Part shown: positions 16,923-24,066 of the stretch, piece by piece
Layout: each line of letters opens with the position of its first letter
How positions within the stretch are numbered: the first letter of the stretch is position 1
NCBI GenBank assembly: GCA_902560725.1
Contig: CACEMR010000014.1
Location: 1 to 34,019, forward strand
DNA: 34,019 nucleotides
Direction of reading: 5' to 3'
Source: an uncultured Alphaproteobacteria bacterium
Lineage (GTDB): Bacteria > Pseudomonadota > Alphaproteobacteria > HIMB59 > GCA-002718135
Notes under the pieces: model-generated
Database searches by the model: none
What the model was told of the DNA's origin: nothing
The model's input: only the letters and a program-made list of their open reading frames with translations
Translations under genes and position numbers: made by a program

Positions 16923-18089
16923 AATAACTGGTTTGACCCCTTTTATATTCAAAGCCACTTAACTGAGGAAGAGTCAAATATTCAAAAAAATGTAAGAGAA
17001 TTTTGCAATAAGGAGCTAAAGTCAATTGTTATTGATTCTAATAAAAAAAATCTATTTGATATAAATCTTTATCAAAAGTTTGGATCTCTTGGAATATTAG
17101 GACAAACTTTAAATTCACATGGTGGTTCAGGGACTTCAAATCTAGCATACGGCCTTGTTGCTTATGAAATTGAGAAGGTAGATAGTAGTTACAGGTCATC
17201 AATATCAGTACAATCTTCTCTTGTAATTCATCCAATTAATGAATTTGGAACAGAGGAACAAAAAAATAATTTTTTACCTGACTTAATCAAAGGAAAAAAA
17301 ATAGGTTGTTTTGGTCTTACTGAAAGCCAAGCTGGTTCTGATCCCTCTTCAATTAAAACAGTATATAAAAAGACTAAAGATGGATATATTTTAAATGGAA
17401 CGAAAAATTGGATTACAAATGCACCTATTGCAGATGTTTTTATAATATGGGCAATAGAAGAAAAAAAAGATCATAAGAGTATAAAAGGTTTTATATTGGA
17501 AAAAAATTTTGAGGGATTAAAAACATCAGTAATAGAAAATAAAACAAGTTTAAAAATTAGTCCTACAGGGCAAATTATTTTAAATAATGTTTTTGTTCCT
17601 GAAAATTTATGTTTAAAAAATACTGACGGATGGAAATCAGTTTTTAGCTGTCTTAATAAAGCAAGGTTTGGAATAAGTTGGGGTGTTTTGGGAGCGGCAT
17701 CAGAATGCTGGATAATTGCTAAAAATTATGTTGAAAATAGAATTATGTTTAAAAAACCTCTAGCCTCTAATCAATTAATTCAAAAAAAATTATCAGAAAT
17801 GCAAATAGAAATAAATCTTGGATTAGCGTCATGTTTATTAAGTGCAAAAGCTTTAGATCAAGGGAAAGATATCATTAATGCTATAAGTATATTGAAAAAA
17901 AATAATTGTAAAAAATCATTAGATATCATTAGAGATGCAAGAGATATGCTTGGTGCTAATGGATTGTTAGATGAATACCATATAATGAGACATTTAGTTA
18001 ATTTGGAGACGGTGAAGACTTACGAAGGATCAGAGGATATTCATTCATTAATATTGGGTAAAAATCAGACAGGAATTTCAAGTTTTTAA
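16914..18089 (+). CDS. gcdH: Glutaryl-CoA dehydrogenase
   Basis: This FAD enzyme oxidatively decarboxylates glutaryl-CoA to crotonyl-CoA in lysine/tryptophan or glutarate breakdown, passing electrons to ETF. The 391-residue protein matches the GCDH subfamily over its length: SSYRSSISVQSSLVIHP (91-107) with Arg94, the residue that binds the free carboxylate in the human enzyme; GCFGLTESQAGSDPSS (131-146); LGANGLLDEYHIMRH (346-360); and catalytic Glu371 in YEGSEDIHSLILG. These separate it from ordinary acyl-CoA dehydrogenases. No CoA-transferase or ETF gene is adjacent. It is divergent from rpiB and 109 bp upstream of a TRAP operon on the same strand. Confidence 0.93.
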   Translation: MRQNNWFDPFYIQSHLTEEESNIQKNVREFCNKELKSIVIDSNKKNLFDINLYQKFGSLGILGQTLNSHGGSGTSNLAYGLVAYEIEKVDSSYRSSISVQSSLVIHPINEFGTEEQKNNFLPDLIKGKKIGCFGLTESQAGSDPSSIKTVYKKTKDGYILNGTKNWITNAPIADVFIIWAIEEKKDHKSIKGFILEKNFEGLKTSVIENKTSLKISPTGQIILNNVFVPENLCLKNTDGWKSVFSCLNKARFGISWGVLGAASECWIIAKNYVENRIMFKKPLASNQLIQKKLSEMQIEINLGLASCLLSAKALDQGKDIINAISILKKNNCKKSLDIIRDARDMLGANGLLDEYHIMRHLVNLETVKTYEGSEDIHSLILGKNQTGISSF

Positions 18090-18198
18090 TATTTTTCTTA
18101 ATATTTATTAAGTATTAGAAATTAATAGATTTTATATTTTTTTTGTGTAGTTTTATTAATAAATTAATTAATTAATTCATATAATCTCGGGAGGACAT
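18090..18198 (+). promoter_or_regulatory. Leader of the TRAP operon: small palindrome, TATAAT box, strong SD
   Basis: This 109-bp gap is almost pure A/T. It contains a 7-bp inverted repeat CTTAATA with a 2-nt loop (18097-18112), a short TAAT tandem run (about 18163-18178), a TATAAT at 18180-18185, and GGGAGG (18189-18194) four nt before the ATG. The TATAAT is too close to the SD to serve a normal leader, so the true promoter is not assigned. Confidence 0.4.
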
Positions 18199-19305
18199 AT
18201 GAAAAAAAACTTAAAAAGGCGTGACTTCATAAAAAAAGCCGGAATAGGTGCAGCTGCTGCTGCTGCTGTATCATCATTTCCAGCTCCAGCTATTGCTGCA
18301 GATAGAATTGAAGTTAACTGTGTTGCGACTTGGGGTAGAGGGTATCCTGGGTTAGGAACTGGTGGAGAAGCTGTTTCTCAAAGAATATCAGATTTAAGTG
18401 ATGGAAGAATTGTAGTTAATCACTATGCAGGTGGAGAGAGAGTTGGGCCACTTGATGTATTCACAGAAGTAAGTTCCGGAAATGCACAAATGTACAACAG
18501 TGCTGACTATTATTGGGTTGGTCAACATCCGGGCTGGGGATTTTTTGCTTCTGTCCCATTTGGAATGATTGCAACTGAAATAAACGGATGGATCAGACAT
18601 GGTGGAGGTCAAGAACTATGGGATGAACTTGGAGATGAATTTGGTTTGAAAAATTTTATGGCTGGTAACTCAGGAGTACAAATGGGTGGTTGGTTTAATA
18701 AAGAAATTAATTCACCAGATGATTTTAAAGGTCTAAAAATGAGAATTCCTGGTTTAGGAGGCATGATGATGTCAAAGCTTGGACTTTCAGTTGTTGGTGT
18801 GCCAGGTGGACAAATTTATGAAAACCTTATTAATGGCACAATAGATGCAACTGAGTGGGTTGGACCATGGAATGATGAAAGGTCAAGATTTTATGAAGCT
18901 GCAAAGTATTATTACTGGCCAGGTTGTCATGAGCCTGGAACTTTAATTACACTTGGTACAAATAAATCATGGTTAACAAGTCTAAGTAAGACAGATCAAA
19001 TGATTATTGAGCATGCTGCAACAGTTCAAAATGAAATGATGTTAACAGAATACAATGCAAATAACGGTGCTGCATTACAGAGACTTGTAAATGATCATGG
19101 TGTTGAGCTAAGAGAATTTAATGATGATGTTATTGATGCTATGGGTGAAGCTGCAGAGGAGCTGTATGAAGAACTTGCTGAAGGTAACGAGTTAACTGGA
19201 AGAATTCTTGCAAGCTTTAAAAAGTCAAGAGATGAAATCAGCGGATGGTTAAAAAAAGCTGACTCAGCATTCTTTGCTCAAAGAAATAGAGTTTTAGGAA
19301 GCTAA
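18199..19305 (+). CDS. dctP: TRAP transporter substrate-binding protein (DctP family, TakP-like)
   Basis: This is a 368-residue periplasmic binding protein. The N-terminus is a twin-arginine signal (KRRDFIKK, Arg7/Arg8, then an Ala-rich core, cleavage near AIA at 32-34), implying folded export. The body carries DctP landmarks of the 2-oxoacid/lactate subclass: AGNSGVQMGGWF (about 151-162), LKGLKMRIPGLGG (about 173-185, with the carboxylate-binding Arg), INGTIDATEWVGPW and KYYYWPGCHEPG. The ligand is probably a mono- or dicarboxylate or oxoacid, but sequence does not name it. A strong GGGAGG SD precedes it, and a stable hairpin follows the stop, consistent with expression above the membrane subunits. 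Confidence 0.93.
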   Translation: MKKNLKRRDFIKKAGIGAAAAAAVSSFPAPAIAADRIEVNCVATWGRGYPGLGTGGEAVSQRISDLSDGRIVVNHYAGGERVGPLDVFTEVSSGNAQMYNSADYYWVGQHPGWGFFASVPFGMIATEINGWIRHGGGQELWDELGDEFGLKNFMAGNSGVQMGGWFNKEINSPDDFKGLKMRIPGLGGMMMSKLGLSVVGVPGGQIYENLINGTIDATEWVGPWNDERSRFYEAAKYYYWPGCHEPGTLITLGTNKSWLTSLSKTDQMIIEHAATVQNEMMLTEYNANNGAALQRLVNDHGVELREFNDDVIDAMGEAAEELYEELAEGNELTGRILASFKKSRDEISGWLKKADSAFFAQRNRVLGS

Positions 19306-19311
19306 AAATTA

Positions 19312-19337
19312 TTAGTGGGGAGTCCTCTCCCCACTAA
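19312..19337 (+). other. 11-bp RNA hairpin between dctP and dctQ
   Basis: TTAGTGGGGAG (19312-19322) is perfectly complementary to 19327-19337 with a TCCT loop. It is GC-rich against a very AT-rich background. No T run follows it on the plus strand, so it is not a standard terminator. It probably protects the 3' end of dctP mRNA or partly blocks read-through, as is known in other binding-protein operons. Confidence 0.75.
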
Positions 19338-19344
19338 AAACTTA

Positions 19345-20265
19345 ATGAATACATCTAATATTTCTAAATATTTATCACTAAGTTTAATTTTTATAATATT
19401 TGCGTTTTTAATTAATAATTACTTAACTTTTGCTGGTGATTGGCCAGGTGCTTTTAGTTTAACTGACACAATAAATCCTTACTCAATAATTCAATTTCTA
19501 TTATATGTTTTAGCAATTATTTTACCGATATTATATATTTATACAAATCAAGATTTAGATAATTTAAAACTTGCAAATAATTTAGAAAATTTAAATGGAT
19601 TTATAATAAGATTTGGATTTTGGTCAGTCTTTATTATTGGCATTATAGATGCAATTATTTCTTTATTAATTATTGAGGGATTTTTAGAACAACTAATAGG
19701 TAAAAGTTGGAACATCAAATTTTCAAATAACTCTTTTAGAGCTCCTTATGTGCATTTTCCACTTTTATTTTTATCATTAATTTTCGCACACTATTTTAAA
19801 TCACTTAATTTTTATTGGTTAGCGTTTCTTGTTGTTATTGCTGAATTTCAAATAGTAATTTTGAGATTTGTTTTTTCTTATGAACAAACGCTAATGAGTG
19901 ATCTTGTTAGATTTTGGTATGGAAGTTTATTTCTTTTTGGCAGTTATTATACATTGATAAAAGATGGTCATGTTAGAGTTGATGTTTTATATACAAATTT
20001 TAGTGAAAAAAATAAGGCCAGAGTAAATCTTTTTGGAAGTTTAATTTTGGGTATTCCTCTTTGTTTAACAATTTTTTTTAGAGGTATGTATTGTAAACAA
20101 TGTGTTTTAAATCAACCAATTATTAATTTTGAAACATCTCAAAGTACACAAGGTATGAATATTAAATATCTAATGGCAGGTTTTTTAATAATATTTGCTT
20201 TAACAATGTTAATTCAATTTATTATTTATTCATTAAGAAGTTTAGAAATAATAAGAAAGAATTAA
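19345..20265 (+). CDS. dctQ: TRAP transporter small permease subunit (DctQ), enlarged
   Basis: This is a 306-residue integral membrane protein. The DctQ signature lies at about 189-215 (RFWYGSLFLFGSYYTLIKDG, then HVRVDVL) and the last two helices at about 231-246 and 274-295. Ordinary DctQ proteins are about 160-200 residues with four helices; here hydrophobic segments near 8-24, 46-64, 93-110 and 137-175 add three or four more. ATG at 19345 is used because an upstream GTG at 19315 lies inside the hairpin. It lies 3 bp before dctM. Confidence 0.85.
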   Translation: MNTSNISKYLSLSLIFIIFAFLINNYLTFAGDWPGAFSLTDTINPYSIIQFLLYVLAIILPILYIYTNQDLDNLKLANNLENLNGFIIRFGFWSVFIIGIIDAIISLLIIEGFLEQLIGKSWNIKFSNNSFRAPYVHFPLLFLSLIFAHYFKSLNFYWLAFLVVIAEFQIVILRFVFSYEQTLMSDLVRFWYGSLFLFGSYYTLIKDGHVRVDVLYTNFSEKNKARVNLFGSLILGIPLCLTIFFRGMYCKQCVLNQPIINFETSQSTQGMNIKYLMAGFLIIFALTMLIQFIIYSLRSLEIIRKN

Positions 20266-20268
20266 TAA

Positions 20269-22914
20269 ATGGAGTTATTTTTTCTTTTTCTTTTAATATT
20301 TTTAATGGCTTTTGCTTTAGCATCAGGTTATACATTAGCATTTGCTCTTCCTGGTTCTGCAATAATATCAATTTTTTTAGCAGGTTTATCTGGATATTTA
20401 ATTGAAGGAAATCCTAATGAATATTTTATATCAGATGGTCCCTTCCAATGGCTAAATGCAGGAATTACAAATTTCAGAGGGGTATATTGGGAAGTTGAGA
20501 GAGACACTTTAATTGCAATACCACTCTTTATCTTCATGGGAATTATGCTTGAAAAATCTAAAATAGCTGAAGATTTACTAATAAGTATGGGACAATTATT
20601 TGGACCTATTCCAGGAGGATTAGGAATTTCTGTAATTTTTGTTGGAGCTCTATTAGCTGCCACAACGGGTATTGTAGGAGCAACTGTAGTAGCAATGGGT
20701 TTAATTTCGCTTCCTGCAATGATGAAAAATAATTACAATAAATCACTTGCTTCAGGAATTGTATGTTCATCTGGAACACTTGGTCAAATTATTCCCCCAT
20801 CGATTGTTTTAATTATTTTATCGGATCAATTAGCTTCAGCTTCAGATGCAGCTGATAACATGAGAATAGAAAATTATAAAAATATTACTGGTTCAACAAA
20901 TATTCCAAGTCAATTTAGTGTTGAATCAGTTAGTGCTGGAAATATGTTTCTAGGTGCATTTCTTCCAGGTTTGGTTCTAGTTGGATTATACATGTTATAT
21001 GTTTTATTTATTGGAGTTTTTAAAAAAGAATTAGTTCCACCTGTAGAATATGAAGGTGAATACGATAATGATTTTTTTAAAAGAGTTTTTTTGTCTCTTG
21101 TTCCACCTTTAGCATTAATTTTTGTAGTATTAGGATCAATTCTTCTCGGAATAGCTACTGTAAATCAAGCTGGAGCAATTGGAGCTGTAGGTGCAGGAAT
21201 TATGGGTGGTTACAGATTATATGATAAAGAAAAAAACAAATTTACACCTGCAATAATTACAATTCTTTCCTTAATTGTTATCAGTGTAATAGTTATAAAT
21301 TTTAATCTTAATATAAAAAATATTTCTTCAAACAATGAAATTATAGCTCTTATTGTAGCTATAATTGCAGTTTTATTTTTAATTATTGGAGTAACATGGA
21401 GTTTTTGGAGAACTTTTAAAATTAATGATGTCTTAAAAAATGTCATGATTGAAACAAGTCTTACTACATCTATGGTTTTTATAATTCTTATTGGAGCTGC
21501 TATGCTAACTGCAGCTTTTAGAGGTTTTGGTGGAGAGGAAATAGTTAAAGATTTCTTAACAGGTTTACCTGGTGGTTTTTGGACACAATTTATTGTAGTC
21601 ATGGCTGTTATTTTCATTTTAGGATTTTTTTTAGACTTTATAGAAATTGCAATTGTGGTAGTTCCAATAGTTGCTCCAATATTATTAGCTGAAACATCTG
21701 CAAATGTTACTGCTGTTTGGTTAGGTGTGATGATTGGAGTAAATATGCAAACTTCATTTTTAACTCCACCATTTGGATTTTCATTATTTTATTTAAGAGG
21801 TGTTGCTCCAAAATCAATTAAAACAACTGAGATATGGAAAGGAGCAAGTGTATTCATAGTTTTGCAATTAGTTGGACTAGGTGTTGTTGGATATTTTCCA
21901 CAGTTAGTAAACTATTTACCCTTAAGATCTTATTATTCTTCAGAAGTCTCACCACCTCCAATTAATCCAAAATTACAAGAATGCTTAATAGACTATTCTT
22001 ATAATAAATATGAAGAAAATTTTTCTGACACTCTATCTATTATAGATAATATAAATTCATATAATTTAAATTTTTTTCCAGAAAAGCAAAATAAAATCAT
22101 TTCAGATATGATTCAAAATATAAGTATTTCAAAAAAATTAATTGAAGAAGTTAAAATATCTAGAAATAATTTTAATGATTATTCTTTAAATTATAAACCG
22201 TTACACACAAAAGTAAGAAATATTGAAAAAAATATATATAAGAAAATATCAAAAATTGAAAAAATAAAAAAAGAAATTAGACTTGAAACAGAACAAGAGG
22301 AAATACAAAAGTTAGAAGAAAAAATATATAATTTAGAAAATGAAATAGAAGATATAAGAATTACAATTCCTTCAAATTGGAAAAATGAAAATAAAAATTT
22401 TAATGCTATTTTGAAAGATTTTAATAAAACTAAGTTAAATTATAATAAATCTGTAGATAGTTCTTTCAATGAATTATTAAAATATATTCAATTGTTTAAA
22501 AATGCTGAAAAATTTTCATTAATCGAAAATAATTATAATGAATTAGTTTTAAATATTACTAACGAGGACAATGAGATTGAGGAAATAATAAAAAATTTTG
22601 AAAGATTATTTAATAAATTTAATGATACTTCAGAAATTAAAAAACCATTAAAAAAAGTAAGAAAATTATTAAAAAAGAATTTTGATAAAAAAGATGATGC
22701 TCTAACATTGGTTAATGATTCAAAAGAAATTTATTTAATAGAAAAAAATTGGAGATTAGAAGGTAATAAAATATTATTAGACCATTTAATAAAATTATCT
22801 AACACAGGCTCTGAAACATTTGGCTTAAGGAAACAAGATAAATTAAATAAAGAACAAGCTATTTATTTAGCTTCTTGTAAATCTGTACATGAAGATATAT
22901 CTTTATATTTTTAA
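20269..22914 (+). CDS. dctM: TRAP transporter large permease subunit (DctM) with long charged C-terminal extension
   Basis: The protein has 881 residues. Residues 1-550 are a DctM transporter of the larger subclass: PLFIFMGIMLEKSKIAEDLL (85-104), the ATTGIVGATVVAMGLISLP core (131-149), GTLGQIIPPSIVLIILSDQL (169-188) and QTSFLTPPFGFSLFYLRG (494-511). A loop at about 190-222 and an extra hydrophobic insert (about 330-378) are present. Residues 551-881 are hydrophilic, rich in Lys, Glu, Asn and Ile, with a probable coiled coil at about 635-680. A tail of this kind is not part of standard DctM (about 430-600 residues). The frame stays open with the same composition as neighbours, so the fusion looks real. 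The stop codon abuts that of the convergent methyltransferase. Confidence 0.9.
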   Translation: MELFFLFLLIFLMAFALASGYTLAFALPGSAIISIFLAGLSGYLIEGNPNEYFISDGPFQWLNAGITNFRGVYWEVERDTLIAIPLFIFMGIMLEKSKIAEDLLISMGQLFGPIPGGLGISVIFVGALLAATTGIVGATVVAMGLISLPAMMKNNYNKSLASGIVCSSGTLGQIIPPSIVLIILSDQLASASDAADNMRIENYKNITGSTNIPSQFSVESVSAGNMFLGAFLPGLVLVGLYMLYVLFIGVFKKELVPPVEYEGEYDNDFFKRVFLSLVPPLALIFVVLGSILLGIATVNQAGAIGAVGAGIMGGYRLYDKEKNKFTPAIITILSLIVISVIVINFNLNIKNISSNNEIIALIVAIIAVLFLIIGVTWSFWRTFKINDVLKNVMIETSLTTSMVFIILIGAAMLTAAFRGFGGEEIVKDFLTGLPGGFWTQFIVVMAVIFILGFFLDFIEIAIVVVPIVAPILLAETSANVTAVWLGVMIGVNMQTSFLTPPFGFSLFYLRGVAPKSIKTTEIWKGASVFIVLQLVGLGVVGYFPQLVNYLPLRSYYSSEVSPPPINPKLQECLIDYSYNKYEENFSDTLSIIDNINSYNLNFFPEKQNKIISDMIQNISISKKLIEEVKISRNNFNDYSLNYKPLHTKVRNIEKNIYKKISKIEKIKKEIRLETEQEEIQKLEEKIYNLENEIEDIRITIPSNWKNENKNFNAILKDFNKTKLNYNKSVDSSFNELLKYIQLFKNAEKFSLIENNYNELVLNITNEDNEIEEIIKNFERLFNKFNDTSEIKKPLKKVRKLLKKNFDKKDDALTLVNDSKEIYLIEKNWRLEGNKILLDHLIKLSNTGSETFGLRKQDKLNKEQAIYLASCKSVHEDISLYF

Positions 22915-24027
22915 TTAGACTTTTTGTATATCCATTACTATATGTATATAATCCATAGCATGTCCTTCTGGGGAATTTGAGATTTCTTCCATGTATGAAT
23001 TATAAAATTGATCAACAATTCTAGTAATTTCATCAGGATTTCTTTTTTCTAAAGCTGTTTTAAAAACTGTTTCTGACCAACTTCTCATTGTTGGAATTAA
23101 TGACGCTGCATAATCTCTTGATGACATAGTTGATTTATTATTATTATAATGAATCTTAAAAGGACAATCTGTAAACATTGTTTTACAAGATTTCAGAATA
23201 AGTCCAGATTTTGTGACTTCAGAATTTTGATCATCAAAAGGTTTTCTAAACTCATCTAATGTTCTATAATGTTGAGTAAAAGTTGCATTAACAAATTCTT
23301 CATTGGTAATAAAGCCATCTTTCTCTAAATTTTTCCAATGTTTAGTGAAATTATTAAACATATTATGACCACCAGTATTTCCTAAATATCTACCATCTTC
23401 ATCTATTCCAAAATTGATACAAATAAATCTCCCCCCTGATATTAATTCTCTAGATCTATTTAACAAAATTGTTTCCCAATCTTTAAGTGCTTGGTTTTTA
23501 AATTTTTGTTTTTCTTCTTCATTAGAGCCGACCATGTGTACGTGATCATTTATTAAACATGGTCTTTCAGAAACATAATGCATTGCGGTAGCAGAAAAAC
23601 CTAAAGATAGGCTATTATTTGCCATAAGTTGCTCATGAAAACCAGTTCCACATCCATGAACAAATATATTTGAAAATTTTTTTTGATATGCAAAATCTAA
23701 ATTTCCTTGCATACCTTGCATCATTCTAAATAAAACGGAAAAGTCATTTGAAGCTAAATCAGTATACAAAATTTCAATTTGTCTTTCATCACCAGAGTTT
23801 TTGATTTTTTCTATTATGTTAAACCACATTTCCTGACTGGTACCTCCATCAGCGCTACCATAATCAGCCATTTTTAAAATATCTGTTTTTGGTATTACTT
23901 TTAATGCAGACTCAATTATGGATTGAGTTTTATCAATTGCATTCTTAGCACCTAAAGTTTTTTGTGAGTAATATCCCTCACCTTTCATAGATAAAACAGA
24001 TTGGGTATTTAGATTTGTATTTGTCAT
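22915..24027 (-). CDS. SABATH-family SAM-dependent carboxyl methyltransferase
   Basis: This is a 370-residue protein resembling the plant salicylate/jasmonate/indole-acetate methyltransferase family (Methyltransf_7). The matches are MKGEGYYSQKTLGAKNAI (14-31) at the family's N-terminal substrate/SAM segment, ADYGSADGGTSQEMW (54-68) as the SAM-binding glycine loop, YTDLASNDFSVLF (88-100) equivalent to the D-L-P-x-NDFN-LF block, and SLSLGFSATAMHYVSERP (139-156) equivalent to the SSYSLHWLS block. The family methylates a free carboxylate of small acids; the substrate here is unknown. It lies 39 bp after parC on the same strand and converges with dctM with zero spacing. The family is well supported, the physiological role is not. 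Confidence 0.87.
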   Translation of the reverse strand: MTNTNLNTQSVLSMKGEGYYSQKTLGAKNAIDKTQSIIESALKVIPKTDILKMADYGSADGGTSQEMWFNIIEKIKNSGDERQIEILYTDLASNDFSVLFRMMQGMQGNLDFAYQKKFSNIFVHGCGTGFHEQLMANNSLSLGFSATAMHYVSERPCLINDHVHMVGSNEEEKQKFKNQALKDWETILLNRSRELISGGRFICINFGIDEDGRYLGNTGGHNMFNNFTKHWKNLEKDGFITNEEFVNATFTQHYRTLDEFRKPFDDQNSEVTKSGLILKSCKTMFTDCPFKIHYNNNKSTMSSRDYAASLIPTMRSWSETVFKTALEKRNPDEITRIVDQFYNSYMEEISNSPEGHAMDYIHIVMDIQKV

Positions 24028-24066
24028 TGAATATTTTTAAACTTATTAAATTATAAATAGAAGTCC

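Noticed and set aside
16831..17235. Minus-strand open frames spanning the rpiB/gcdH gap
   Set aside because: They overlap well-supported genes on both sides; the gcdH frame matches its family over the same bases.
18163..18178. Tandem TAAT repeats upstream of dctP
   Set aside because: A four-unit simple repeat is expected by chance in sequence this AT-rich; there is no evidence of function.
20328..20663. Minus-strand open frame opposite dctM (also 21210-21617)
   Set aside because: These are antisense shadows of a strongly conserved permease; the translations are Ile/Pro/Ala-rich mirror sequences with no family likeness.
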